Shown here: in pieces, positions 8,825-21,100 of the stretch
Numbering within the stretch: position 1 is the stretch's first letter
Layout of the letters: the number at the start of each line of letters is the position of its first letter
NCBI RefSeq assembly: GCF_051622035.1
Contig: NC_135357.1
Coordinates: forward strand, 14,507,001-14,571,000
Direction of reading: 5' to 3'
DNA from: Arctopsyche grandis
Taxonomy: Eukaryota; Arthropoda; Insecta; Trichoptera; Hydropsychidae
DNA: 64,000 nt
Made by a program: the position numbers and the translations under genes
The notes under the pieces: model-generated
What the model saw: the letters and a program-made list of their open reading frames with translations, nothing else
Told to the model about the DNA's origin: nothing
Databases searched by the model: none

Positions 8825-11548
8825 CTATTTCACTGGATTCAAATATGGATTGACCATCTCGTTGGTAACCATTTGAGCTGCACGACCATCATAAACATAA
8901 TTAGTCGGTTTACATAAACCAGGCTCGACGTTTGCCTGAATATATCGATGTTCCGGTTTCGTATGACTGCTGAGTGGAAGTGGTACAAAACTACTTGGGT
9001 GGTATTGATGTCCCGAATGCTTCATATGAGCATCGAGTGGGAGCGGCATGTGACTCATGTTATAATGATGTTCAGGGGATTTCATATGCCGATCGAGCGG
9101 GTGGGGAAGATTACCAGCATTATAATGGTGTTCTGGTGATTTCATGTGATAGTCAAGCGGGAGCGGCATACTGCTCGGATTGTACGGATGATCAGGTTTC
9201 ATATGGCTATCGAGATTAAGGGGCATATTGCTCGGATGGTACTGGGGTTCAAGTTTCATGTGGCTCTCAAGCGAAATGGCACTAGTTTGGATATATTGAT
9301 GTTCAGTTTTCATATGTCCCTCGAGAGCAACTATGTGACTCTGAGTGAACTGGTGTTCCGCTTTCATGTGGTTGTCAAATGATACCTGAAGTTGAGTTTC
9401 AAATTCGCAATAGCTGCATTTGAAAATTGCGCAGTCGGCGTGCACCTGTTTGTGACATTCGAAACTCTTTAAATCTCTGCATATGCAGGGACACCGTTCA
9501 CATTTATATTCCTTCTCTTCAGCCTTGTGCTTGTTGACGTGCGCTTTAAACAAATATTTATTTACGGTCTTGAAACTGCATAAATGACAGAATTGTGTAT
9601 TTTTTTCCGGATTGTGACTTAATTGATGAATGGTCATGGCAGTTTTTTGAGCACATCTATATTGACAATTCTCTATTTCGCACACATAAGGTTTTTCTTT
9701 GGTATGAATTCGTCTGTGCACGATAATAGAACTCTGAAGGTTTGTTCTGTAGTCGCAAAATTCACACATGAACCGCTTTTCTTCTGTGAAATGACTCTTG
9801 AAGTGTCTCTGGTAGTGGTATTTGTTCATGCTCTTGTAATCGCAAACAGTGCACATGTGCATTTCTCGTTGAGGGGCATAATCTGAATCAGGATGTTTAC
9901 TAGATAGATGTTTCTGTAAATATTGATTGAATTTAGCACAATAGGGACAATGAGGACATTGAAATAGTTTATCAGATGGACTGTTGTGCTTTGCAAGTTT
10001 GTGGTGTTTTAACGAATTAATGGATGTGAATGTGTTCTCGCACAAATCACACACATATCGTTTTTCGACATCCATTTTGTCCGACTTATCAGATTCTGGT
10101 TCCTCTTTTTCAATTTTTTCCTCACAACTCGGAATTTTAGGCGGAACTTCAACATAAACGCATTTGTATTTGTTTCTGGATCGATTTGTACTGGTCACGT
10201 ATTCTTCATCATCTTCCTCATGCTTCTTCTTAATGTGCTGTTTTAAATTGGCGGGAGTTTTAAATGTTTGGCCACAATATTCGCAACCATATGCGGCACT
10301 AGGAAGATTCATCATGTTTCCATGTTTTAATTTGGAATGATATCTTAAACACATTTTATTTTTGTACTGCAAGCCGCATATGACACATTTGTATTTCTTT
10401 TCTTCCTCTTCAAATACCTGCTCGTTTTTCAGTGCTTGAAATTCATTAGGATGTTTAACTTTCAAATGATACCTCAATCGGTTTCCGTTGGAAAGAACCA
10501 TATCGCAAAATTTACACGCTCTCCTACCATTCGAAATGGCAGTAGTCTTCCACCAACTGGATTTGTGAGTTTCATTTCTACTTTCATCGATATGCATGTT
10601 TCCATCTGAGCCATCATTATCCGAAGCTTCACCACCGCTCAATAGTGTATTTTGGAGATGGTTTTCGCTGAAATGTAAAACCAATTCATTTTTTTCCATG
10701 CACATATACCCGCAATGTTCGCAGGAATAAACATCTGCTTGTTCATGTTCATCTTTAATGTGATCAAATAGATTTTGTCTCTGGCCAAATGAAGATCCGC
10801 AAAATTTGCACTTATAAACAATTTGATTCAAATCTGATTGTAAATGTTTGGTTTTCATGTGTCTGAAGAGGCTCTGCTTAAATTCATAGACTGCACTACA
10901 GTATTTGCATTTGTACTTTTCTTTGGAGCTCTCAAATGAATAACTTTGAACATTGTGCTTCCTTAACATATGTTTATATAGTCCATTTTTCTTGGCATAT
11001 TCGAGTCCACAATATTGGCAAGTGTATTGAAAATTAACTTCGGAATTATGTTTTCTACGCAAGTGATAAAGAAGTAACGTTTTCGTATTGTATTTGAGGC
11101 CGCATTTTTCGCAAGTCCACTGACCTTCTTCATCTTCAGCCAAATTGATGTCTTCTTGACTTTCGCCTATTTCATGATTATTTCTTTTGTGCTGGTCGAG
11201 GTGATATGCAGAACGAAAATTTCTTGAACAAATATCGCACTGATATGAAGTTTTGGGCATAAATTTATCATTACCAGATATCAATCTTTCGATTGATGTG
11301 GCTCTTTTCTCCTGGCTCAGCGAAATATCTCTGGGCGGAGTGACTGCAGTAGACGTGTTTCGACGTTTGGGAATCTTCTTTTTCTTTTTGGTTATGATGA
11401 TATTTCTCAATCGCTCATCATCGGAGGAGGCATTGTCAGTTGGAGATCCACTGTCACAAGAATTGCTATTCCTGTAGTCATCGTCATCTATTGATGATGG
11501 AGTTGATGGAGAATTTTCTCTACTTCGCGATATATTAACAACATTCAT
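8825..11548 (-). CDS. C2H2 zinc-finger protein, 17 fingers, repeated HMK tail
   Basis: Single coding exon of 907 aa, likely a nuclear DNA-binding regulator. An acidic, Ser-rich head with a KKKKKIPKRR basic patch (about residues 54-63) is followed by C2H2 fingers spread over about residues 103-755. I count 17, most with C-x2-C and H-x3-4-H spacing, beginning QCDICSRNFRSAYHLDQH. Most are not joined by TGEKP linkers; fingers 12-14 have the nearest thing (TEEKRF, TKEKPY). The last about 150 residues are seven or more copies of a roughly 20-residue unit built on LDxHMKxxHxYxxSxMPLP, derived by eye from the second half of the last finger. An acceptor site (ATTACAG before GAGGCTG at about 11560) shows that a 5' untranslated exon lies upstream. 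I do not recognise a named orthologue. Confidence 0.9.
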   Translation of the reverse strand: MNVVNISRSRENSPSTPSSIDDDDYRNSNSCDSGSPTDNASSDDERLRNIIITKKKKKIPKRRNTSTAVTPPRDISLSQEKRATSIERLISGNDKFMPKTSYQCDICSRNFRSAYHLDQHKRNNHEIGESQEDINLAEDEEGQWTCEKCGLKYNTKTLLLYHLRRKHNSEVNFQYTCQYCGLEYAKKNGLYKHMLRKHNVQSYSFESSKEKYKCKYCSAVYEFKQSLFRHMKTKHLQSDLNQIVYKCKFCGSSFGQRQNLFDHIKDEHEQADVYSCEHCGYMCMEKNELVLHFSENHLQNTLLSGGEASDNDGSDGNMHIDESRNETHKSSWWKTTAISNGRRACKFCDMVLSNGNRLRYHLKVKHPNEFQALKNEQVFEEEEKKYKCVICGLQYKNKMCLRYHSKLKHGNMMNLPSAAYGCEYCGQTFKTPANLKQHIKKKHEEDDEEYVTSTNRSRNKYKCVYVEVPPKIPSCEEKIEKEEPESDKSDKMDVEKRYVCDLCENTFTSINSLKHHKLAKHNSPSDKLFQCPHCPYCAKFNQYLQKHLSSKHPDSDYAPQREMHMCTVCDYKSMNKYHYQRHFKSHFTEEKRFMCEFCDYRTNLQSSIIVHRRIHTKEKPYVCEIENCQYRCAQKTAMTIHQLSHNPEKNTQFCHLCSFKTVNKYLFKAHVNKHKAEEKEYKCERCPCICRDLKSFECHKQVHADCAIFKCSYCEFETQLQVSFDNHMKAEHQFTQSHIVALEGHMKTEHQYIQTSAISLESHMKLEPQYHPSNMPLNLDSHMKPDHPYNPSSMPLPLDYHMKSPEHHYNAGNLPHPLDRHMKSPEHHYNMSHMPLPLDAHMKHSGHQYHPSSFVPLPLSSHTKPEHRYIQANVEPGLCKPTNYVYDGRAAQMVTNEMVNPYLNPVK
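8870..9400 (-). repeat. Tandem repeat coding the C-terminal HMK units
   Basis: Direct repeats of about 54-60 bp inside the zinc-finger gene. The HMK codons (CATATG or CATGTG context on the plus strand) recur at about 9025, 9080, 9140, 9198, 9254, 9308 and 9362. Units near 9060-9140 are the most alike (SPEHHYN twice), suggesting the newest copies are in the middle. Repeat length stays a multiple of three, so the frame is kept. Confidence 0.8.
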
Positions 11549-11560
11549 AGCAACAGCCTC

Positions 11561-12470
11561 CTGTAATGTAATTGATAGTCAATATATTTGAATAAATCAC
11601 ATTGATATGAAATGATAAATATTGAAATTAAACAACCATAAAAAAAAGCTTTTGCGGACCAAGAAATTATTTTGGTAGGCGCACAGTATTTAATTTCATA
11701 TTTTATGTTGAATATAAACAAATTCTAAATTTTATAACGATTTCATTTTATTTAGTAATTTAATATTATTGACTTTCCATAATTAAATTTAAATATATTT
11801 GTCTTATATTTCCAAAAAATATATATATATTTAGTATTTCTCTTCATAGAAAAATGCTAAAAGTGTTGCATTATTCAACATTGTTATTATAATATGAGAA
11901 AATTTTGATTGCAAGTTGTAACTAATCAAGATAATTTATTTTGTCACAAAAAACATTAAGCATTAAATACATTGAATACAGAAATATTATGAAAAGTTAT
12001 ATTAATTAATAAAACTGCAATTTATAATAATAAGTCTATACACTACGAGTGCATAAAAATAATTGCACAAAAATAAATTTTCATATACATATGCGGAATT
12101 AATTAAAAGTGATAAAAATGAAATAAATATACACGATCATATTATGGTGCAATTTCAATACGAAATTAAAATATAGTAAGTATTCAAATAATGATTTAAA
12201 GGGAGATAAAAATGAAAAAACCAGTCAAACTATACAACAATGAAACGCGTAAATAGGCACAAACCTAAAAAACCACCCTCGCCATTGTTCTATGTGTCGA
12301 ATTTGAACGAATATGAAATGTTTACAAACAGAATCAAAACAAAGGGCGAACAACAACACGGCCAAGCGTGGTAGAATCGATGACAACGCGAGCAGAATGG
12401 AACAATAGATCGTAAGCAATAAGGGTCGAAGGGTGCGTGCGAGTGTGACTGTGAGTGTGCGTGTGCGTGT
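11561..12470 (-). other. AT-rich 5' intron of the zinc-finger gene
   Basis: Follows the acceptor at about 11560 and runs to a GC-rich island at about 12470. No other gene or repeat was recognised; AT-rich throughout. Treated as an intron in the 5' untranslated part because of the acceptor site and the promoter-like island beyond it. Confidence 0.4.
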
Positions 12471-12730
12471 GCGTTTGTGTGTCGTGTTTACCGCGTCCGC
12501 GTCCTCTTCCTCTTCCTCTTCTGCTTCCGTTTCCGTTTCCGTTTCCGTCTCCGCCTCCGCTTCGGCCTCGATGTAGACGATGTGAGTGAGAAGTCCCGGG
12601 CGCGGGGGCTTCGCCACAGGAGGCTGCCCCTCTCCCCCCTCCTCGCCCGCCTCCATGGAAGGGGCTCGGCGGGGGCGTCACTCCCGCTCCCACCCACTCC
12701 CACTCAACACCAACACTGACAGCCAAACTG
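12430..12730 (-). promoter_or_regulatory. GC-rich, CpG-containing island, probable promoter of the zinc-finger gene
   Basis: Sharp rise in GC and CpG against an AT-rich background. It contains GT-rich (GTGCGTGTG) and pyrimidine (CTTCCTCTTC, CGTTTCCGTTTC) microsatellites. Overlapping open frames on both strands here are by-products of these repeats (poly-Glu, poly-Arg and poly-His runs) and not genes. The island is placed as the promoter/first exon of the minus-strand zinc-finger gene from position alone; no donor site was pinned down. Confidence 0.45.
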
Positions 12731-14326
12731 ACAGCAATCGATTGGCCCTAACTAGCTGCCGCATCACGACCATACACTCTGTATACACACCCCATTGTCT
12801 TCGACAGATTGCAAAACAGTCGATCTTTTCATCAAAATGGCATTACATCCTCGTTGTACTCTTTGAAACTATAGAAAAACATTATGAATTTCAAAATGAC
12901 TCGAGCGTATTTTAATTTATTTTATGTTGATAATAAAATTAATCAGTTTTGAATAAGGAATTTCTAAACAAGTGTGACTCGTAATTATTCAATAGTTTTA
13001 GTTATGAATTTAAAAAATTAAATACTTACTACTAAGTTAGTTAGTTTTTTACTTACTAACTTAGTTACTTACAAAGTTAGTTTTTCTAGAAATGTGATTC
13101 CTTCTTATTAATACTCTAATGCAGTGGTTCTTAACCTGGGTTCGATCGAACCCCAGGGGTTCGGCGGAAGTCAAGACACACACCCGAATCATATGATTCG
13201 GGTGCCAATTAAGAAGGGTTCGCTGAATGCGCATATGAAACTGATGGGGTTCAGTACCTCCGACAAGGTTCTCAAATATTTCAAATTGTCATATGTAACT
13301 TTCATTCATTATCCATGAACTTGATTTATTGTTCGTTATCCAATTATCGATATATTTTTTGTACTCTTTTTGGAAAAATTTCACATATGCATCTTTTAAT
13401 TTATTTCATTATATCTGCCTCTATATTTAAATTTTCAAGACTTCTCGTCCAAATTATATACATTCCTTTCTACTTGTTTTAAATATAATCTTAACGTTTA
13501 TCCTCTGCATGTGTATGTATATTAAATTTTCGACGTGAAACATTACAACTACATCCACGCATAGTATGATTAGAAAAACATTCTCCAATATTAAAATATT
13601 TTGAATTTAAAATTGATTGAACTCAATCAATTTTACATTATTAATTTATGTCACGTAGGAAACAAACATGTAGGTAAATACTTGTGTGTACATAAGCATA
13701 TGTACATAGATATTTATTTATCTTAATATTTATATACACAAAGAGTTATAATTGTTCATACGTTATAGATATATCGCAAAGACCCATTGTTATAAATAAA
13801 TTTGTTGAAATCTACGATTACAAAAAAGTCAAATTCCAGCAATGGACATATATCTTTGCGTTAGGTTAGAAAATGATGCATCCGCTTTGTTTACTAGCGG
13901 GTAACTAAGGACGAACTACTATCTCGCGCTTTGATATTTCTAATAATTATTTCACGTTATTGCACTATCCATATGTTCTTTAACACTGAAAAATTAAACT
14001 TTCGACATAGTAGACCGTGAGTGTATTGTATAATTTCAAAATTGATGAGTAACTGTAAACAGAACTCGACTATTTATTGTTGTCCTATGATTTACTTACT
14101 GTACACAATAATAAAATTCTGTATTTAATCGTAAATTTTTTGTATATTTATAGCATGCTGCAACATAAAATGAACGAGATTCAAGATATTTCCAGAAAAT
14201 ATTTCTTACGTAGAATCTAGTATCGTTGATGTGTAATCCAATATCTTGAATATTTTACATTGTTCTTATTCTTAAAATATATCAATTTATGAATGCTCAT
14301 TTGATTTAAAGTCATTGTGATTATAA
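12731..14326. other. Intergenic stretch before ARL13B
   Basis: AT-rich. It holds a small inverted ACTAACTTAGT repeat at about 13030-13083 and the hAT-like fragment at 13122. The last few hundred bases are the presumed ARL13B promoter, without a recognisable core element. Confidence 0.4.
13122..13275 (+). mobile_element. hAT-like DNA transposon end fragment
   Basis: Starts CAGTGGTTCTTAACCTGGG, closely like the terminal inverted repeat of many hAT elements and MITEs (CAGNGGTTCTNAACC), followed by the usual sub-terminal foldback of GAACCCC/GGGGTTC. The matching right end (GGTTAAGAACCACTG) is not seen nearby, so only the left part survives and its right limit is approximate. Confidence 0.55.
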
Positions 14327-16210
14327 ATGGGAAACTCACTGAAAGGTTGTTATAACTGTGCCAAAAAAACTGAAGAGAATTCTATAGTTATATTGTTAGC
14401 TGGATTAGACAATGCCGGTAAGACCAGAACAGTCGGACTACTCGTGGGAAATGCCGGTTCCGAAGCCCCTACGGTTGGATTTCAACCGGCCCAACTGCAT
14501 TATCGAAACCGGCTGGTGCATTTGCATGATGTCGGAGGCTGTGACCAGTTCCGGCGAGCTTGGCGACATTACTATGCAGATGCACATGGCTTGATATTCG
14601 TGGTGGATTCAGCCGACCGTGGTCGATTACACGAATGTGCTCAAGTACTCGAAGAAGTTCTTGCTCACCCACACATATCCGGTTATAATAGCACCTACGC
14701 ATTGTTTTAATACTTCTCTGGATTATTATTGAATATATTTTTCATTGTTTGAATTCAGGTAAACCGGTGTTAATATTGGCGAATAAGCAAGATCTCAAAG
14801 GTGCAATGGACGACCTTGATATTGTAGAGAGATTGAATGTTGAATCCATTGTCAATAGGTAATTTTCATTGTACTATGTATACATGTTAGTACAATTTTT
14901 TAAATCTATGTGTTTAAAAAAACGTTTTAGATACAAATGTCCAACGCGTGTTGAATCTTACACGGCAACTATTCCTAAAGGAAAGAATGCAAAGCGACAT
15001 ATTGATCCAGGATTGAAAAAGGGCTATGAATGGCTTTTAAATTATGTAATCCATGAGTATAACGACATAAATCTCAAAGTTAAAAATGATGTAAGTAATG
15101 TGATGAACGAATCTAAAAAATCTGAAAGACTTGTCAACGATTCTACCCTGGATGCGTCGGAAACAGGGTTTGAAAATCCCAATTATAAAATGGATACCGT
15201 GGAAGAAGATTCGGGCAGCGATGACGGTATTATTGTTGTTAAACAGGCGCCTGATATAACATTAAAGACAAATGGAAATGTTAAACTTTCACCTCTCTTT
15301 GGCGGAAAGAATGAGGATGAAGATTTTGGTAAGAAATCAATAGAGCTGGAAGCTCGCACCCAAATACGAAAATTGTCTCCGATATCCAAGCATCGGGTAT
15401 TTGTTGCTCCGAGTATTGAAAAAACATTACCTCCCCACACCACTTCTAGTAATGCAAACGAAATATTTGCACACCAATTGAAGAGATTCAAATCGCAAGA
15501 CAGTTTAAATGAGATTAACAGTCGAAATCCTTCAGGCAATTCGGCCTCCAAGTTTACTGAAATTTCACTCGGTGACAGTGGCGATGTTGAAATATTACCA
15601 AATATAAAACTTGAAGCTAATCGAAAGATTTTACCACCTATAAAAGGATTTATCGCCAGAGAGGACCTTTCACCTAAAAAAAGTAATACATATGTATATT
15701 AAATTGATATTCAAATATTTATTTAAGTAAATATCTAATCTAATATTAAGTTTTAGATACAACATATAGTGAAGGGAAATCTGTAGATACAGTCACGCCT
15801 GATGAAAGACCAAAGAGTGCTTCAGAATCAGTTAGAAGGCAATTGGAAAATTCTAGTAATTCGGGTCATACTAGAAAAATTGGTACCAACTTTAAAACAT
15901 TGATGTATTATTGAAGCAAATTATATAATAGTTCGAATTTTAAAACAATTTCATAAAATACAATTAATAATATTTTACAGTATAACTAAAAAGGAATATT
16001 ATGATTTGTTTCATTTGTTATTTAAGAATATTCTGTTCTTTGTTTAATTGTTTAAATTTTTCAGGTTTGCGTAAAAATCGAACATCACCAGAAGACGATA
16101 CAAGTCTCTTCATATTCGATCCTTCAAAAACTCAGTCATCTACAAGTAAAAGCAACTTTGCCGAAAATTCATACAACTGTGTTTCAACAAGAACTGACGC
16201 AGTCATATAG
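14327..16210 (+). CDS. ARL13B: ARL13B-type ciliary small GTPase, five exons
   Basis: ARL13B is a ciliary membrane GTPase that acts as exchange factor for ARL3 and is needed for axoneme and Hedgehog function. Exons: 14327-14681, 14759-14858, 14931-15682, 15757-15882 and 16065-16210; product about 492 aa. P-loop GLDNAGKT is at about residues 26-33 and switch 1 has PTVGF. The G3 box is DVGG without the usual catalytic Gln, as in human ARL13B (DLGG). HPHISGKPVLILANKQD gives the NKxD box, followed by KKGYEWLL like human KKGLYWLL. A long Ser/Lys/Asp-rich tail holds VAPS, which fits the ciliary VxPx motif. The N-terminus MGNSLKGCYNC offers Gly2 for myristoylation and Cys8/Cys11 for palmitoylation. 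It is longer than human ARL13B (428 aa), mostly in the tail. Confidence 0.88.
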
Positions 16211-18194
16211 TGATGAAATCACGGCATCGAATAAGATCAGCTTATTACTGTGCATATATTTATTTAAAATTAATTAAATTAAGTACACTCTTATATTTAT
16301 TTTAAATATGTACTGTTACTGAAATATTTTATATATGAATTCTTAATAGTTCACTGTTGCAATTTATAACATGTTTCCCAAAGTAAAATAAATATTTTTT
16401 AATAAAAAAAATATATCATGAACGTTTAGTAGTCCTAAATATAAAACATTAATTAATGTCAAACGTGCCTTTGAAAATGTTTCAACTTTTCAATACATAT
16501 GTATTATATGTATATAAAAAAAAAATGATATGTACTTGGGGAGATTATCATTATATAATGGGTATTCAAAATTTTTAGGGAATATTTTTTAATAATCTAG
16601 TGTATACTCTAGTCCATTTTTATAGCCGTAATACATATGTATATTGTGATAAAATAAAATAGATAAATACTATATATATATATATAATTGATTCCAATAA
16701 ATGATTTTTATTACATCCTTTCACTGAAAATAAAAAGGCATTTGATGCAAATAAACTTTATTATTAAATACAATTTTACATGTAAACATACAATTTAAGA
16801 TCCACATATATGTATTTACTTTTTACATTCGATATGAGATACCAAAATTCTTATTATATATTTATGTACGTATTATATGTATGTATGTATATACAAAATT
16901 AAATGCCATGATTTAAAATTAAAATATTAATTTTAAATAAAATAAATTAAAAAAAATATTAAAAAAAGTTATATTTGCAGCAAAAATAATGAAATATAAA
17001 ATAAAAACACAAATAGCGCTTATTTTATACTCGTTATAAGAAGCATATTTGAATTACACGGAAACAGTATATGTATGTATGTATGTATGTACGTAGGTGT
17101 CGTGGCAATATTGAAAAAATGTAAAATGCAACGCCATACATGTACTTTTTACATTACAAATATGTATATTAACTAATGACTATAATGACTAGATAATTTA
17201 TAACTTTTGATTTATAGATTATTTTAATCTTACACGTTGTATATGTATTCTTGGGGTTTTTTAACTTAAATTTATACATAATAAAGATTCATAATTTGCA
17301 ATAGCAATTAATATAAATAAAATCAAAATATCACGATCCTTCACAGAACGTGTTAAATACTTATGAAATCTTACTAGCACGATTTATAGGAATTACGATG
17401 AATGTGTATGTATAAATTATCTATTGAGAATGTGGCCTAGTACTTGAGCTATAAATGGTAAACAAATTTAATCGAAACAGTCTTTCGTGTTGTGTTATAC
17501 TTTATAAGTATCATAAACAAAGTCCCACCGAACAAACGGTTCACATTCTTCTTGTAAGAATATATGAATATTTGTACTGAATGTTCATAAGTTTTTAAAA
17601 AGTAATATTGTAGAGAATTGGAATATTTTATATATGTACATATGTATTTTTTAATGATAAAAATGAGCAAATACCATTTTTTTGTTGTTGATAAAAGCGA
17701 TATTTTTCAATTTTAGATTATTTTAATTGAAAATATGTACATAAATGGATAAAAAAAATCACAAATTAAAATTTCAATATGGATTATGCAGTCTTCTAAA
17801 AAAAAATTAAAACAATCCAAAATTGAAAAATATTGCATAAAAATAATTTATTTTTCAGTTGAGCTGTTGAATTGTGCTTTACATAAATTATCTTAGATTA
17901 CCGATTTTTATTGTGCAATAGCACGATAATTTAACCTATGTTTATTGAAGTTTAAATATTTTACAAATTTTATACATTAATTTCCTTAGCCTAGATTGAA
18001 AAATAAATAATAGTTTATAACCAAACAAAATAAACGATGGCATAAATAAATGCTGTATTGAGGTAATCATAAATAGTTCACTTTCATAACGTACCAAACT
18101 GTATATGGTTCATTGTGGGTATTATTGACATTACTCATATAAATAGACAAAAAAGTAAATGCATTATTTAAAATATTTATATAATGGAAGATTT
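16211..18194. other. AT-rich intergenic region, no gene seen
   Basis: Low-complexity AT sequence with TATG/TATA microsatellites (for example about 16670-16685 and 17070-17090). ARL13B and the TMC gene are convergent here, so it includes both 3' untranslated regions. The short open frame at 17449-17670 has no protein-like composition and was not called. Confidence 0.5.
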
Positions 18195-21100
18195 TTACTT
18201 AGAACTATGTCTAATAGAATCGTCATCATCAACATTGGTATGTGCGTGATGTTGACGCGCTCTTTCGTTTCTCTTTTGTTGTTGTCTTATAAAAGCGGAC
18301 AGACGGTTGAGAAGAAATTGCTTATCGTGTCCTTCCAACACCAACTGACTTTTCAAAACGCTAACCATATGCCTATTTGCAGCAGCCACTGCCCAGTAAT
18401 AATAAAGTAGCAAAACCAATATGACGAATGCTGGAACAGCGAACACGTATGTTCCCATGAGGAATATAATACTCGTGAGAATGTTGGGAAACTTATTGAA
18501 TGTTAAAACAAGTTCATTCCACACTGATGATAAATGTCTGAAAGGTCCGCATCCTCTCGACGGTGAGAGTTCTGCCACCGCATAACCGAGAGGTAATATA
18601 GCAATACAAAAACTTATCAACAAAATTAGCATGAAAAGAGAATTTGATTTGGAAGCTCTGTAAACAGTGGAAGAGGGCTTTGAATTTACCAAACAAGCAA
18701 ATTTTTTAATATAAAACATGAAAAAACACTGGACAGTGGCAATCAGAGGTAAAATGGGACAATAGAATGCACCGAGCCAGCACAAAGTCTGAGTATAAAC
18801 AACGTCCAAAACGTGTTTCGGGAGATGAAACTCTTGTTCGCCTAGTAATTTAAAACATTTACTTTCCGTGTGTCTTGCTAATAGCGATCTGGGAAAATTT
18901 ATAAAAAATGTTACGATTATCTGAATTGCAAAGTCAGCGATCAAAAGTTTATACAGTTGCTGACCAACGTACGTTTCCCAACATTGCAAGTGGTCATTTT
19001 CAATATCTGAACACTGATGTGCCGAGTCGTCCGATACAATCAAAAAGTAAAACTGACTCAAAAGTACAAAAAGGGACGACAAGCGTAGGAGCACAGTTCT
19101 GAGCAGCGAAATTTTAATAACAAACGCTGGGGAATAATGTTCGAACTGTACCAAGTACTGAAATAGCGTCGGTACGAATATGTTTAGACCGACGATACAA
19201 AATGAAGGCAAGTATTGTAATACAAACTCTTGAGTTTGACTTAACAAATCTGGTTCCGACTTATACTCGCCCATTACAAGTGTGTTTCTATTGAAATTGT
19301 CATACGAAAATTCAGCTGGCTTAATCAACGGCTCTGAGAAATTGGACATGAAGGCATCTGTAGACATTGGATATTGAGAGGCAAAATCTTTCGAAGTGTT
19401 AACTAATGAAGACGATGTTGGCAGATTGTTCAGGTTTTTAAAGGAGAAATTAAATGTGTAGTAAATCAAATATGCAGAACCTGCCAAAATGCATATGTCA
19501 ATAATATTTACTATCACACGGATGAAAATTAATTTCAATTGTTCTTCTTTAGATCTAGCTTGCCGCTCTTCCTCGAGTCTTTCCCTCTCTAAACATCCCT
19601 TGATTTCATGGAAAAGTGCTTTGTGTTTGATATTTGCCGACTTTTCATTGTGTATACAAAAGTCCCAACCGCCGAATATGAGATTACAGTATTGATAAAA
19701 TTGACCCTCACCTTCAACGAGCCGTTCTTTAAAGCCTCTCGCTGCCGATTTTACAATGGCTATCAACGATATCGAAAAATAAACTATAGGTATAAGAATA
19801 TACGCCAATGGCAGATCATAATACATTGTAGTACCAGACTTATCGTCAACAAAGCTCAAATTACTGTTGCTTCCACCCACATAGTATGTGAATACCTTAT
19901 GCGTATACATACCATAAAATAATATGGTCTTCTCCATCCACCCTGTGCCCTGAACAATGTCCAATACATAATTACCATCTTCATAAGTATTATTAAAATA
20001 GTATTCTGTACAACACTGTGTTGAATTAGGCGATGTGATCATATCACACTGCTCCTCGTTGGGTTCTGCGGACTTTGCGAGCACAGCGCTCGGCACAATG
20101 ATAAAGGCAATATTGAAAATAGATATCACAAAGTTAAGAAACAACAACCACTTCAGAAGAAGGAAATAAGCTACAACGCCTGTTCCAAAATTACCCTCTA
20201 TCGTTTTAAATGAACCTTTCCATAGTTGTAATTTTCCCAAAAGCTCTTTGAATCTTGCTCTGGTTCCTTGCCATGCTTTACGTCTTCTCCACTGTAACTG
20301 TTCAAAACCTTGCAGTCGAAGTTTAGTTGCGCTCTACAAATTATAAAAATGTGAAAATTCTTTCATTACCAATCTGAAATTACCAATTAAAATAAATTAA
20401 ATATACCTGTAGTTGTGCTTTCAAATCTCGTTTTTGTGCCATTGGAACAGGCATAGCCTTGATTTGCATTATTTCTTCCCATGTGCTTTCTTCATTGGAA
20501 AGATTCTCTACAAAACCAATTACAACATAAAACTTTGCTATTTTATTTCATTTTGAATTGAAATACTACATATTATAATGGGTTTCTCCAATTTATATTA
20601 ATGACAAAAAAAAATTGATATAGATATGTATATGTTACAGTTGAAGTATATCTTCCAGTTGTAATATATTTTAATTAGTCGGAATATATTCCATTTAACC
20701 TGGTACCAACTATCGTTAAAGTTTAAGTGTATTTTCAACTGTAATATATTTTGACTTCATATTTAGTTGGAATATATTCCGTCTAACTCACGTAAGTTAA
20801 TTCATATGACAAAGTACATTCCAACTGGTCAAAATATATTACAACTGAATATACAGTTCAACTATAATTAGGATGGAGAGGTTTAAGATGATGGTTTTCG
20901 TGAAAACGTCACTCGACTAGTAGATTGAGTTGGATAGTAAAAACATTTTTAGAGCTATCGTAATACAGTACTCATTACCTTTATTAACGTATGTATCATT
21001 GAATTCTTAAGCATTCGTAAAAACAACAGAGCTGTCAAAACTCAACTGATATATTACAACTGGTGCACATTGTTGAAAGTGTATTTGCGATTATAGAGAT

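Noticed and set aside
12225-12915. Overlapping frames with poly-Glu, poly-Arg and poly-His
   Set aside because: Microsatellite read-through in the GC-rich promoter region; no splice pattern or protein family.
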